Made by a program: the position numbers and the translations under genes. Positions 18,820 to 27,362 of a stretch of DNA of 57,542 bases are shown piece after piece; position 1 is the stretch's first letter; each line of letters opens with the position of its first letter. The stretch comes from an uncultured Pirellulaceae bacterium (GTDB lineage: Bacteria > Planctomycetota > Planctomycetia > Pirellulales > Pirellulaceae): contig CALJOA010000004.1 in NCBI GenBank assembly GCA_937981585.1, positions 1 through 57,542 of the forward strand, in the 5' to 3' direction. The notes beneath the pieces are model-generated. The model ran no database searches. It was not told the DNA's origin and worked only from the letters and a program-made list of their open reading frames with translations.

Positions 18820-19499
18820 CAACGCTCTTTTTACGATTGGAAGACTCTAAAGGATCTGATGGATCTAATTTCTATTCTGATTGGTTGTGACTTGGCCGCC
18901 AATACTGGAAACGACATTCGGGTTCGGTTTGTGTACTGTTTAAGGCTGTTTTTGCGGGTGCGTGGGCGATTTAGGTGGGCAAACAATCGCGACGAATCGA
19001 TTGTAGGAATCAGCTAGGCAAGACATGAATTTCGGGATTTGATCGACACGTAAAGGCTGCTGCCGACCAAAGTTTTTTTGACTTTTCAAAAGCTGAAATG
19101 CCGATACTCTCTGAGATGCATGGATGATGCGAGTGTTCTCACGGAGGGATCATTTTTTGGTAACCTCACTGAGAGGAAAGATCCATGCCTATTGAAAGTT
19201 TGAACTCTGTAATTGCTCTTGGTTTTTTAACCGTCTGGTTAATGGTCGGGCAGTTCTCTTTCATCAAGAATTGAGATCTTGGATTCAAGTCTCCAATCTT
19301 ACAGTTCTTGATTCTGTCTGGTGCCGTAGAATCGGTATGTCGATTGGTTAACTCGAATTTGGTCGAGCTGGAGCAGCGCTTTTTGAATGTCTCTCCACTG
19401 TCCACTTTGAGTCCGTCGATTTCTGTTTGATTTTAGACAAGTAATCCAGTAGCCATTGAGCCATAGTCGCAGCTTCGGTGTTGGTGTATCTTGAGAGTC
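18820..19499. other. 680-bp divergent intergenic region without a gene
   Basis: It separates the divergent Hsp70 and M50 protease genes and should carry both promoters. A 79-codon ORF on the - strand (19166-19405) has no recognisable features, and I do not support it. A weak inverted similarity (GATGCATGGATG near 19117 and GATCCATGCC near 19180) is present. Confidence 0.5.
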
Positions 19500-20537
19500 A
19501 TGAGTGACCCTGATGAGCCAACTCCGAAGCCGGCTAGTGGCGTGCAGCTAGCCGCCTCAGCAACGTCCAGCGCTGAGGCTGTGACAGTTAGCGCAACCAA
19601 TACGTTCTACGATGAGTTGAGCGATGGGTTCTTGATGCCTCAGCGCCGGACGGTGTTGCCGCTGGTGCTTTTTGTATTGACCTGTATCTCGACGTTTTGG
19701 GTTGGCGTCACCCTTTGGAATCCAAACTTCTTGATGCCGCTTGGGATCGCTTGGGACGAGCATAGTCTGACAGATTTCCGTCAGCGCATTCTTGCCCATT
19801 GGGATTCGGGTTTGATTTACATGGCGTCGGTAATGCTCATCCTGATCTTGCATGAGATGGGGCATTTTCTGTTTACGGTCTACTACCGCGTGCCCGCGTC
19901 GTACCCGTTTTTTCTGCCCTTCCCCGCCAATCCTATCGGAACGTTGGGCGCTGTTATCGGGATGCAAGGCGCTTACGCCGATCGAAAACAAATTTTTGAT
20001 ATCGGGATCGCGGGACCGTTGGCTGGACTTTTGGCGGCTGTCCCGATCGCTTACTACGGTGTTGCGCAGCTGGATTTGACTGGCACCGGGTATGGTGGGT
20101 TTGGATTTCGAATGCCGTTGTTGCTGGACTGGTTTGCAATCAAGACCGGTGTTCCTGGCTACGAGACTGGCGACGTCGTTTGGATGAGCCAGCTCAACCC
20201 GCTCTTTGTTGCCGGTTGGGTCGGCATGTTGATTACAGGATTGAACATGATGCCGATCGGTCAACTCGATGGTGGGCATATCACTTACACGATGTTTGGC
20301 AAGTCGGCCCATTGGTTTGCCCAGGCTTTGATTGTCTTTGCGATTGCTTACATGGTTTACCATCAAAACTTCATGTTGATTTTGATGGTGATCCTTTTGC
20401 TTTTGATGGGGCCCAACCACCCTCCAACACGCGACGATACAGTTCCTCTTGGCGGTTTCCGATATCTGCTGGGAATGGCTTCGTTGGCGATTCCAATTCT
20501 TTGCTTCCCGCCACAGATCTTCAAAATCGCGTTTTAG
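19500..20537 (+). CDS. site-2 protease family (M50) membrane metalloprotease
   Basis: The ATG at 19500 gives 345 residues. The zinc motif HEMGH is at residues 118-122 inside a membrane helix. The third ligand is Asp257 in MPIGQLDGGH, the NxxPxxxLDG motif typical of the family. GPLAGLLAAVP lies between them. About six membrane helices are predicted, with no PDZ domain, so it resembles the short soluble-domain-free M50 proteins rather than RseP. Such enzymes cut transmembrane substrates inside the lipid bilayer. The substrate is unknown and no anti-sigma factor gene is adjacent. Confidence 0.9.
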   Translation: MSDPDEPTPKPASGVQLAASATSSAEAVTVSATNTFYDELSDGFLMPQRRTVLPLVLFVLTCISTFWVGVTLWNPNFLMPLGIAWDEHSLTDFRQRILAHWDSGLIYMASVMLILILHEMGHFLFTVYYRVPASYPFFLPFPANPIGTLGAVIGMQGAYADRKQIFDIGIAGPLAGLLAAVPIAYYGVAQLDLTGTGYGGFGFRMPLLLDWFAIKTGVPGYETGDVVWMSQLNPLFVAGWVGMLITGLNMMPIGQLDGGHITYTMFGKSAHWFAQALIVFAIAYMVYHQNFMLILMVILLLLMGPNHPPTRDDTVPLGGFRYLLGMASLAIPILCFPPQIFKIAF

Positions 20538-20759
20538 TTTCTCTGAGCCGTTTGAGCGCTCGCCGGTTTTTTGCGCGCTCGACCGTTGCTTGACCGAGAT
20601 GGCAATGCCCCAGATGAGCGTTTGGCTATTCGTTTTAAACGAATTGATGCTTTGTGGTTGCAAGCCATTATTGTCGAGGCCACAATATGTAGGGCTCAGG
20701 TGACGAGATTTTGAGCCTCCACAATCTCGCCTCATAATTTATCTACTTAGAATCGTAAG

Positions 20760-21800
20760 ATGGCAAAAACAATTTTTCACTCGAGCATCGAAGGTGCTCA
20801 ACACGGTCCCAAAGGGCTTGAGAACTTTCTTGCTTTTGCAAAGCAATCGGGCGCTGCGGGAGCACAACCCTCCAACTATATGTTGGAAGCCTCTGATGAC
20901 GGAACATCGTTTAAGTCGGCTAAAGAAATCAAAGACTGCTTTGAAAAGAACGGGCTGAAGATTGACGGAATCTCAGCCCACTGCCCTTTTTGGGTTCACA
21001 CCAGTGCCTGGACCGGAACAAAATCTGGCCATCCGTTTATTCACGGGCCCAATCAGTCGAAATCGCCATCGGAATTGGAGCAATGGTACGAAGACTACTG
21101 TTTGAAGCTGATGGATCTGACCGCGGAACTAGGCGTCAAGATCATGCCAATGTTTTGGGGCGTTGCGTTCGGCTGGGAATTGGCGACCGGTTACCCTTGG
21201 GGTTTCTGGGCCGGACCTGGATTTGATCTGGTTGAAGAGGGCAAAGAGCGGTTTGTCAAGAAAACTGAAAAACTTCGCGCTCATGCCAATAGCCTCGGAA
21301 TGTACCTGGCTCACGAGATTCATCCTGGGACCGCGGCCATGTGTGCCGACGAGTTCAACATGTTGGTTGACATTTGTGATGGTGATAAGTGCCTTGGCGT
21401 TAACGCTGATCCGTCTCATTGTTGGGAAGGCGAACATTGGGAAGACAGATTTCTCAAGGTTGGTTCGCGAGTCTACGGTTGCCACGTCAAGAACTTTACG
21501 ATCCACAAGGGTGTTCCGCTTCGCAAGATGGAATCGGATTGGCATAACCGGGCGATGCAGTTTACCGATTTGGGAACTGGCGATTTGAACATGACTCGTT
21601 ACGCAGAAATCATGATGCGGATTGGTTATCCCAAACGCTATTGTCAAGCGATGGGAACTGATTCGGCGCCGCTGGTTGTCGAAGCGGAAAGCAATTACCG
21701 CGATGGTGATGCGACTAGCGCCGATGGTATCGCGTGGGTCCGAGACAATCTGTGCTTCCCGGTCGCCGAAGGTTCTTTCGAAGACGCGATGGGTGCGTAG
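20760..21800 (+). CDS. sugar phosphate isomerase/epimerase-like TIM-barrel protein
   Basis: A 346-residue protein of the xylose-isomerase-like TIM-barrel superfamily (AP endonuclease 2 fold). Barrel-type segments include GLKIDGISAHCPF, LAHEIHPGT and LGVNADPSHC, the last two carrying Glu, His and Asp residues placed like the divalent-metal ligands of the fold. The family covers sugar epimerases, inosose dehydratases and related enzymes, and the substrate cannot be told from sequence. Full-length proteins of this type are very common in planctomycetes. The gene is single, followed by palindromic repeat copy C. Confidence 0.85.
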   Translation: MAKTIFHSSIEGAQHGPKGLENFLAFAKQSGAAGAQPSNYMLEASDDGTSFKSAKEIKDCFEKNGLKIDGISAHCPFWVHTSAWTGTKSGHPFIHGPNQSKSPSELEQWYEDYCLKLMDLTAELGVKIMPMFWGVAFGWELATGYPWGFWAGPGFDLVEEGKERFVKKTEKLRAHANSLGMYLAHEIHPGTAAMCADEFNMLVDICDGDKCLGVNADPSHCWEGEHWEDRFLKVGSRVYGCHVKNFTIHKGVPLRKMESDWHNRAMQFTDLGTGDLNMTRYAEIMMRIGYPKRYCQAMGTDSAPLVVEAESNYRDGDATSADGIAWVRDNLCFPVAEGSFEDAMGA

Positions 21801-21819
21801 GCTGCGGTACAACTGAATT

Positions 21820-21917
21820 ATAGGATTAGCCGTTTTGGCGATAGCCACGGTTGTGCTGCCCAAAACTGTGGCTATCGCCCAAACGGCTAATAAAATCACA
21901 ACCTAGTCGGGTTACCA
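21820..21917. repeat. palindromic intergenic repeat, copy C
   Basis: A near-perfect stem: TTAGCCGTTTTGGCGATAGC (from 21826) faces GCTATCGCCCAAACGGCTAA (to 21890), followed by AAAATCACAACCTAGTCGGG and TTACCATCA. It sits between convergent genes, and its right end abuts the stop codon of the M41-like gene. The strong stem suggests transcription termination in both directions. Confidence 0.88.
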
Positions 21918-22406
21918 TCAGCGTCGTTGCCAGAATGAAAACGCTTCCTCGATTTGCTCGTGTTCCAGCGTATAGTGCGCAAGAAGTTCCTCGGCGACCG
22001 CCGAAACACCCGACCAGAGTTTTGGTGCCTCGTAGACAGAAACAATTTCTGATTCACAGCGTTGAATCAATTTTTGAGCGTCAGATTCAGATCGGGTGCA
22101 CGATCTGGCACTGGCTATCGCCCGAATCCAGTCGGCTTTCCATTCAGCTACCTCAGAAATATCTCGTCGCTCGGATGAGTAAAGGATCTCAACGACTGGT
22201 CCGGCCAGACTTACAAGGATCTCCGATTTGAGCAGCTCAAGTTGGCTCATCCGACCGGGCCATCGAGTTATCGTTTCACCATATCGATTGGGGCCTTCAT
22301 CATTGGGGGGTTCAAGCGTAACGTGCTCGACAAATCCACCTTGAATGATCGCCATCGTCGCGTGTCCGGCTTCATGCCAAGCGGTAAGCGTTTCCGTTTC
22401 ATCCAT
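21918..22406 (-). CDS. stand-alone FtsH-peptidase-like (M41) zinc protein
   Basis: 162 residues. HEAGH at residues 11-15 sits in TAWHEAGHATMAI, very similar to the zinc-binding helix of FtsH. AGPVVE at 68-73 corresponds to the LGGRAAE region of M41 peptidases, and Asp92 is placed like the third zinc ligand. No AAA ATPase domain and no membrane helix is present, so this is only the peptidase module. It may be a soluble metallopeptidase or need a separate unfoldase. The stop codon lies at the edge of repeat copy C. Confidence 0.75.
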   Translation of the reverse strand: MDETETLTAWHEAGHATMAIIQGGFVEHVTLEPPNDEGPNRYGETITRWPGRMSQLELLKSEILVSLAGPVVEILYSSERRDISEVAEWKADWIRAIASARSCTRSESDAQKLIQRCESEIVSVYEAPKLWSGVSAVAEELLAHYTLEHEQIEEAFSFWQRR

Positions 22407-22577
22407 GTTTTGTTTTGATTTAATAGTTGTTTGGTTGAGAAGTCGCGCCGAGTTCGTTGGATCTGGTTTTCAATTTTGGTAGAATTATTTGTCGCAAAGA
22501 AGCTGACTCATCCAGCGACATCCTACCCGAAAATTTCCAAGTTGGGTCAATCACCGATCCCACGCCCTGCATCAAAC

Positions 22578-23378
22578 ATGATTGCTATTTCAGATAACGT
22601 TCAGGTTCGCAAAGACGGTCCCAGTGGGACGATCGTGATCAACCGCCCTGATCGACGAAACGCGCTGTCGCGCGAGATCGTCTTGATGCTGATTCAGGCC
22701 CTGGATGATTTGCACAATGAACGTTCGGTACGCGCTGTTATCCTCACAGGCAGTGGTGACACGTTTTGCTCAGGGACGGATCTTCATCAGTTGAAGGAGA
22801 CTGCTGCTTCGAAGAATTCGATGGAGACTTGGCGGCAGGACGCAGAGAGTTTTTTGGAATTGATCGAAAAGATGTTGCGATATCCCAAACCGATTATCGC
22901 TTCGGTCAATGGTTGGGTTGTTGGCACCGGTGCGGCTTTAATGCTCGCGTCGGATATCGTGATCGCAACCAAGGACTCGCAGGTCTTCATGCCAGAAGCC
23001 AAACGAGGTTTAAGCGCTGCGATAACAACGCCGCTGTTGAGTTTTCGTGTTGGGGCTGGGATGGCTTCGGGAATTCTCTACTCAGGCGAACCGGTTGATG
23101 CTGTCGAAGCCGTGAATCTTGGGCTGTTCCATGAGATGGTGGAAAACGATCTGGTTTGGGCCAGAAGTCACGAGATTGCCAAACAATGCGCCTCCGGTGC
23201 GCGTGAGTCGCATCAAATGACCAAGCAGATGATGAATCAAACGATCGGCGAAAACTTGTTCACACAGCTCAGCATCGGAGCAGCCAACATGGCTGCCGCC
23301 CGAACCACCGATGCGGCCAAAGAGGGAATCGCTGCGTTTCTGGAAAAGCGAGATCCCGATTGGGGATTGGGTGGGTGA
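22578..23378 (+). CDS. enoyl-CoA hydratase/isomerase family protein
   Basis: The ATG at 22578 gives 266 residues, normal for a crotonase; the upstream in-frame extension has no homology features. The oxyanion-hole regions are visible as FCSGTDLHQL and NGWVVGTGAALMLASD, and a Glu in FMPEAKRGLSAA matches a catalytic position. The family hydrates or isomerises acyl-CoA substrates. Without neighbouring beta-oxidation genes, the pathway cannot be named. It is divergent from the M41-like gene. Confidence 0.9.
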   Translation: MIAISDNVQVRKDGPSGTIVINRPDRRNALSREIVLMLIQALDDLHNERSVRAVILTGSGDTFCSGTDLHQLKETAASKNSMETWRQDAESFLELIEKMLRYPKPIIASVNGWVVGTGAALMLASDIVIATKDSQVFMPEAKRGLSAAITTPLLSFRVGAGMASGILYSGEPVDAVEAVNLGLFHEMVENDLVWARSHEIAKQCASGARESHQMTKQMMNQTIGENLFTQLSIGAANMAAARTTDAAKEGIAAFLEKRDPDWGLGG

Positions 23379-23423
23379 GTGTCAATTACTAGGTGTGAGG
23401 CGCCTGTTGTTCATCGTCATTGC

Positions 23424-23510
23424 CGCGTAGGCGGGAATCCAGAGTTAACGGTAGGTCAGTAGGTGGTAGTGGACTCCCACCTTCGCGGGGGTGAATGAGA
23501 ATAGTAGCTC
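23424..23510. repeat. hairpin repeat of the 'SRLRGND' type, second copy
   Basis: CATTGCCGCGTAGGCGGGAATCCA faces TGGACTCCCACCTTCGCGGGGGTGAATG about 35 bp later. It is the same family as 10413-10492, but the arms have diverged. Confidence 0.7.
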
Positions 23511-23511
23511 G

Positions 23512-23680
23512 GAGAGGTTGTGATTTTATTAGCCGTTTTGGCGTTTGGGCGCTAGCCACGGTTGAACCGCCTTGACCGTGGCTAGCGCCAAAACGGCTGG
23601 TGTTGTTAGGGCGTATTTTGAAAAATCACAGCCTCGACGCGTTAGCGAGGGATGGCTCTAGCTAACGCGTCGGGTTACCA
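23512..23680. repeat. palindromic intergenic repeat, copy D
   Basis: GAGAGGTTGTGATTTTATTAGCC and CGTTTTGGCG lead to GCGCTAGCCACGGTTGAACCG, paired with CCGTGGCTAGCGCCAAAACGGC. It ends AAAAATCACAGCC, followed by a GCGTTAGCGAGG / GCTAACGCGTC inverted pair like that next to copy A. It lies between convergent genes. Confidence 0.85.
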
Positions 23681-23717
23681 ATTAGCTCGGGCAGAACTTG
23701 CAAGTCATAGCTTACCA

Positions 23718-24335
23718 CTACTCGCCCTCCAGACTTCGCCACAGATACCAGCTCGCGACCGTTGCGTAGGGTCGCCAAGGCTCCGCAATCTTTTCAATCG
23801 TCGCTTTGCCGGGTAGCTCGGCAAGCTCATATTGAACTTTGATTGCGTTCTTGAGTCCAAGGTCATCGACGGGAAGCACATCAAGCCGCGCAAGTGAAAA
23901 CATCATGAACATTTGCGCCGTCCAGCGACCGATGCCTTTAACCTGCACCATCTCTTCAATGATTGCTTCGTCGTCTTTGAGGTGAATCTTGTCCAGCGCA
24001 ACGACGCCTGAGTTGACTTTCTCGGCCAAGTCCAAAATGTACGACGCCTTTTGCCGAGAGACGCCTAACTCCCGCAACTGCTCAGTGTCGAGACTGAGAA
24101 TTCCAGCAGGCGTTATCGGATCGGGAGCAAACGATTCAAGTAATCGACCACGAATCGTTGCCGCAGCAGCAACTGAAATTTGCTGTGAGATAATCGAGTT
24201 GACTAGCGTCCCAAACCGATCTCGTTTCGCCTTGGCCGTGAATGGCCCGACTTTCTTCAGCAACTTCTTGAAAACCGGATCGCATTTTTGCAGGTGCAAT
24301 CGTGCGGCTTTGATGTGCTGGGCGTAAAAAGGCAT
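23718..24335 (-). CDS. DNA-3-methyladenine glycosylase, AlkA-type HhH-GPD
   Basis: 205 residues, without the N-terminal domain of E. coli AlkA and nearer in size to yeast Mag proteins. The helix-hairpin-helix VKGIGRWTAQMF lies at about 132-143, and the catalytic Asp is in LPVDDLGL (Asp157/158). The enzyme should remove alkylated purines from DNA as the first step of base-excision repair. The gene upstream on the same strand ends 6 bp before this ATG, so the two are probably co-transcribed. Confidence 0.92.
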   Translation of the reverse strand: MPFYAQHIKAARLHLQKCDPVFKKLLKKVGPFTAKAKRDRFGTLVNSIISQQISVAAAATIRGRLLESFAPDPITPAGILSLDTEQLRELGVSRQKASYILDLAEKVNSGVVALDKIHLKDDEAIIEEMVQVKGIGRWTAQMFMMFSLARLDVLPVDDLGLKNAIKVQYELAELPGKATIEKIAEPWRPYATVASWYLWRSLEGE

Positions 24336-24341
24336 TGGCGA

Positions 24342-24569
24342 TTAGTAGTTGGGCGAATATTCAATCTCGTCGGAATCCGAAGGCCCCGCAATATAAACCC
24401 GTTCCAACGGATCATAAACCCTGCCGGGCGCGTAGCCCGGCATGCAACCTGGACTCGGCGGCATGGTCGGCAACGGCGGTTCGGTCGCCACCTCGTAGAA
24501 AGCCCAGCCAGCGCAAATCGCGCCAACAATTCCCAGCAGGCCCGCAAGTGAGAATTTTGTTCTTACCAT
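24342..24569 (-). CDS. small membrane-anchored hypothetical protein
   Basis: 75 residues with one N-terminal hydrophobic helix (about 7-27, LAGLLGIVGAICAGWAFYEV) and a Pro/Tyr-rich tail. No known domain. The stop lies 6 bp before the AlkA-type gene, and the hydrophobic helix and codon pattern suggest a real gene. Overlapping frames in the same stretch look worse. A role in repair should not be inferred from position alone. Confidence 0.6.
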   Translation of the reverse strand: MVRTKFSLAGLLGIVGAICAGWAFYEVATEPPLPTMPPSPGCMPGYAPGRVYDPLERVYIAGPSDSDEIEYSPNY

Positions 24570-24649
24570 TGTTCAACTACGGCACTATCGACATCAGAGT
24601 TCATGCCAATCCGATTTACCTCAACTACTGACCCGAATATGATTCGTGT

Positions 24650-25930
24650 ATGGGAACGTCCTTACAAAACAGAACGACATACCAGCGGCGACGCGAAATC
24701 GAACAATTCGGATCGGCTCAACTTAAAGCCTATCAGCTTGAGCGCCTCAATGAATTGCTTTCGACGATCATGTCGAGTAACCAGTTCTATCAAACCAAAC
24801 TCGGGAATCTAAAGCTCCCACTGGAGTCGCTTGATGCGTTGTCCGATCAGCCGCTAACGACCAAAGACGAACTTTTGACCAACAGCGGGTTTTCGGCCAA
24901 CCTTAGTTTTCCGCCAGACCAGTACTCGAGATTTCATCGGACCTCGGGAACCAAAGGGCGACCGATGATTGTCCTGGACACCAACGAAGACTGGCAGTGG
25001 TGGCTTGAGGGCTGGCAATACGTGCTTGATGCGGCAGAGTTTGACTCAGACGATCGAGTCGTAATGGCATTTAGCTTCGGACCATTCATTGGTTTCTGGA
25101 GCGCGTTTGATGCTGCGGTCGAGCGCGGCGCAATGGTTGCACCAACAGGCGCGATGAGTACTTTGGCCAGACTCGAATTGATTTCGTCTTTGCAAGCAAC
25201 CGTGATCTTCTGCACGCCCAGTTATGCGATTCACATGGCACAGGTCGGAACTGAAAACGAATTCGATTTCCAATCGACGGCGGTCAAGAAAATCGTGGTT
25301 GCCGGAGAACCGGGCGGCTCGATTGATTCCATTCGAGGCCAGATCGAAAGATCGTGGCACGCAAAAGTCGTCGACCACAGCGGCGCGACCGAAGTTGGCC
25401 CTTGGGGCTACAGCGATCCTGCTGGCCGCGGCATCTATGTTAACCAAGCCCAGTTTTATCCGGAGTTTCTTTCAATCGAAACTGGCCAGCTAGCAGGCGA
25501 TGGCGAACTGTCAGAGCTCGTTTTGACGACGCTTGGTCGGACCGGTAGCCCGGTGGTTCGCTATCGAACTGGCGATCTCGTTGTTCCGACTTGGCAAGAC
25601 GATCAGCCTTGTAACTTCGTCCTTCTCAAAGGCGGAGTGCTCGGGCGAACCGATGACATGATGATCATTCGCGGTGTCAATGTTTTCCCAACGTCGGTTG
25701 AACAAATCTTGCGAGAGTTCCCGGAAATCTCGGAGTACCGCATGACGGCGTTCAAAGTCTCGTCAATGGATCAGCTTAAAATTGAAATTGAAGACGAACT
25801 CAATGATCCTGAGCGAGTCAAAAAGGAACTTGAACTTCGACTTGGGTTTCGTGTCGAGGTCCAATGTGTTCCTGCGGACTCGCTTCCCCGGTTCGAAGCC
25901 AAAGGAAAACGATTTGTCGACAACCGATAG
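24650..25930 (+). CDS. phenylacetate-CoA ligase-like AMP-forming enzyme
   Basis: 426 residues, the length of PaaK-type ligases. The ATP/phosphate-binding loop HRTSGTKGRP is at about residues 96-105, the aromatic adenine-binding motif appears as HSGATEVGPWGY, and the hinge region begins YRTGDLV. These residues are intact, so adenylation of a carboxylate and CoA transfer is expected in the cytoplasm. No other phenylacetate catabolic genes are nearby, so the substrate remains open. The DUF971 gene starts about 50 bp downstream. Confidence 0.88.
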   Translation: MGTSLQNRTTYQRRREIEQFGSAQLKAYQLERLNELLSTIMSSNQFYQTKLGNLKLPLESLDALSDQPLTTKDELLTNSGFSANLSFPPDQYSRFHRTSGTKGRPMIVLDTNEDWQWWLEGWQYVLDAAEFDSDDRVVMAFSFGPFIGFWSAFDAAVERGAMVAPTGAMSTLARLELISSLQATVIFCTPSYAIHMAQVGTENEFDFQSTAVKKIVVAGEPGGSIDSIRGQIERSWHAKVVDHSGATEVGPWGYSDPAGRGIYVNQAQFYPEFLSIETGQLAGDGELSELVLTTLGRTGSPVVRYRTGDLVVPTWQDDQPCNFVLLKGGVLGRTDDMMIIRGVNVFPTSVEQILREFPEISEYRMTAFKVSSMDQLKIEIEDELNDPERVKKELELRLGFRVEVQCVPADSLPRFEAKGKRFVDNR

Positions 25931-25983
25931 CCATTCCTGCTTGCCTGCTTACAACTCAATCATCAATTCCAATCAGCAGTTCC

Positions 25984-26373
25984 ATGACCACTGAACCTGA
26001 ATCAGATCTCGACTCGCCCCCAGCATTTCATCCTGTCCATCTGGAAAAGACCGACGATCGTTGCCTGTTGATTCGTTGGAGCGACGAACTCGAACAAAAG
26101 ACTTCGTTTCGAAAGCTGCGTGACAACTGCCGATGTGCCAACTGCATCGACAAACGTATGGAAGCCATCAACGAAGCCAGTACCGAAACGGCAGAGGGAA
26201 AGAAGAAGCTATCCAATGTCTTGCCGGTGTTATCAGCTGCTCAAACGATGCCACTGGATATCGTCAAGATGCACCCAGTGGGCAATTACGCTTACAATAT
26301 CCATTTTTCCGATGGTCACAGCGCTGGAATCTTTACGTTCGAACTATTGCGATCTCTAGCTGACTCCAATTGA
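25984..26373 (+). CDS. DUF971 domain protein
   Basis: The ATG at 25984 gives 129 residues; the longer frame overlaps the upstream gene. It shows the DUF971/GBBH-like N-terminal pattern: LLIRWSDELEQKTSFRKLRDNC, a C-x-C-x2-C cluster (CRCANC), and IVKMHPVGNYAYNIHFSDGHS near the C-terminus. This small domain occurs with gamma-butyrobetaine hydroxylase and Fe-S-related proteins and may bind a metal. It is also often a stand-alone protein of unknown function. Confidence 0.88.
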   Translation: MTTEPESDLDSPPAFHPVHLEKTDDRCLLIRWSDELEQKTSFRKLRDNCRCANCIDKRMEAINEASTETAEGKKKLSNVLPVLSAAQTMPLDIVKMHPVGNYAYNIHFSDGHSAGIFTFELLRSLADSN

Positions 26374-26409
26374 AACAGCCTTGATCAGGCAACGCCCGCA
26401 ACTACTTCA

Positions 26410-27243
26410 CTACGCTGCGATCGGCCTCGATTTTTTAGCCGCCGCGCGCAGAGGTTTGCGGCAACAAATCTCAATCGACTTGCAAAGCCTCAATCGACGC
26501 TGAATAGCTCTCAACGATCTGTACCCCAATGCATAACCGGTCATGGCTGGATTCAATGTAGCCCAACCTCCGAGCAACCGACTTGGCAATATTTCGAATC
26601 CTTCGGAGCTCATGATCGAAGTCAAGTTCTCACGATTAAATGTGTAGAGATGCTCAGCGGGCCAAAACTTCTTGTATCGCGGCCCCATGATTCTCGCTTT
26701 CAAGTAACTTGCGTCGGGAGTTTCAAGAATCATGACACCACCCGGTTTCAAAACACGTTGCCATTCAACCAGCGTCTGCCGCACATCCAACACATGCTCG
26801 ATAACATGCCAGTTGGTAACCAGATCGAACGTCCCATCGTCGAAAGGAAGTTCGCCATCATGAACAACCCGGCAGTCGACGCCGCGAGATTCACAAATGT
26901 CGGCCGCACGCTGGCTGACGTCGACGCCTGTTGGCTGCCAACCCAGACGACTGGCTGCGGACAACGTTGCGCCAACGCTGCAACCGATGTCGAGCATTCG
27001 AATCGGCGATGTCGTGCTGGAAAGATATGGCTTGATTGAGCCAAGCCGAATCAATGCCGTCCGAATCTTTGAGTTCAGCCGACTCGCATACCCTTGGTGA
27101 TAGTCTTCTTCGTAGACCAAACCGGATTCCAAAACACCCTTTTGAAAAAGGTCGCACTGGGGACAATGAAGTAGTTGGTGATTCGGTTGGTCGATGAACT
27201 TCTCAAGCCCATCGCAACCGCAATTTTCGCACGTGTGATCCAT
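26410..27243 (-). CDS. class I SAM-dependent methyltransferase with N-terminal zinc ribbon
   Basis: I chose the ATG at 27243 (277 residues) because GGAGATCAGGAAG lies just upstream; a TTG at 27270 is less likely. Residues 4-35 hold two Cys-x2-Cys pairs (CENC and CPQC), probably a zinc ribbon. The Rossmann motif LDIGCSVGATL follows, then DLVTNWHVIEHV and a GGVMILETPD motif of the UbiE/methyltransferase-12 type. Cys-ribbon methyltransferases of this shape often modify sugars or other small molecules. The substrate is unknown. Confidence 0.87.
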   Translation of the reverse strand: MDHTCENCGCDGLEKFIDQPNHQLLHCPQCDLFQKGVLESGLVYEEDYHQGYASRLNSKIRTALIRLGSIKPYLSSTTSPIRMLDIGCSVGATLSAASRLGWQPTGVDVSQRAADICESRGVDCRVVHDGELPFDDGTFDLVTNWHVIEHVLDVRQTLVEWQRVLKPGGVMILETPDASYLKARIMGPRYKKFWPAEHLYTFNRENLTSIMSSEGFEILPSRLLGGWATLNPAMTGYALGYRSLRAIQRRLRLCKSIEICCRKPLRAAAKKSRPIAA

Positions 27244-27362
27244 GATCTTCCTGATCTCCTTGGTCGCCAAACGATAATTCAGAGTTGGCGTGAGTAGATC
27301 GTAGTGGGTTCGCGAGATTGGACCAACATGGATTTTCGATGGCAGAATTCCCCGGTCGGCGA

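Larger units (their letters stand above)
23379..23717. other. 339-bp convergent intergenic region made of repeats
   Basis: It separates two convergent genes and consists almost wholly of an 'SRLRGND'-type hairpin followed by palindromic repeat copy D. No gene is present. Confidence 0.75.

Noticed and set aside
19166-19405. 79-codon ORF on the - strand in the Hsp70/M50 gap
   Set aside because: No hydrophobic segment, domain or ribosome site, and composition like the surrounding non-coding DNA.
18820-19499. CIRCE-type heat-shock operator before the Hsp70 gene
   Set aside because: I looked for TTAGCACTC-N9-GAGTGCTAA and found no convincing match.
19557-20735. 392-codon ORF on the - strand
   Set aside because: It lies fully antisense to the M50 protease, whose HEMGH and LDG motifs are intact. 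Its composition (His/Gln/Arg-rich) is typical of a shadow frame.
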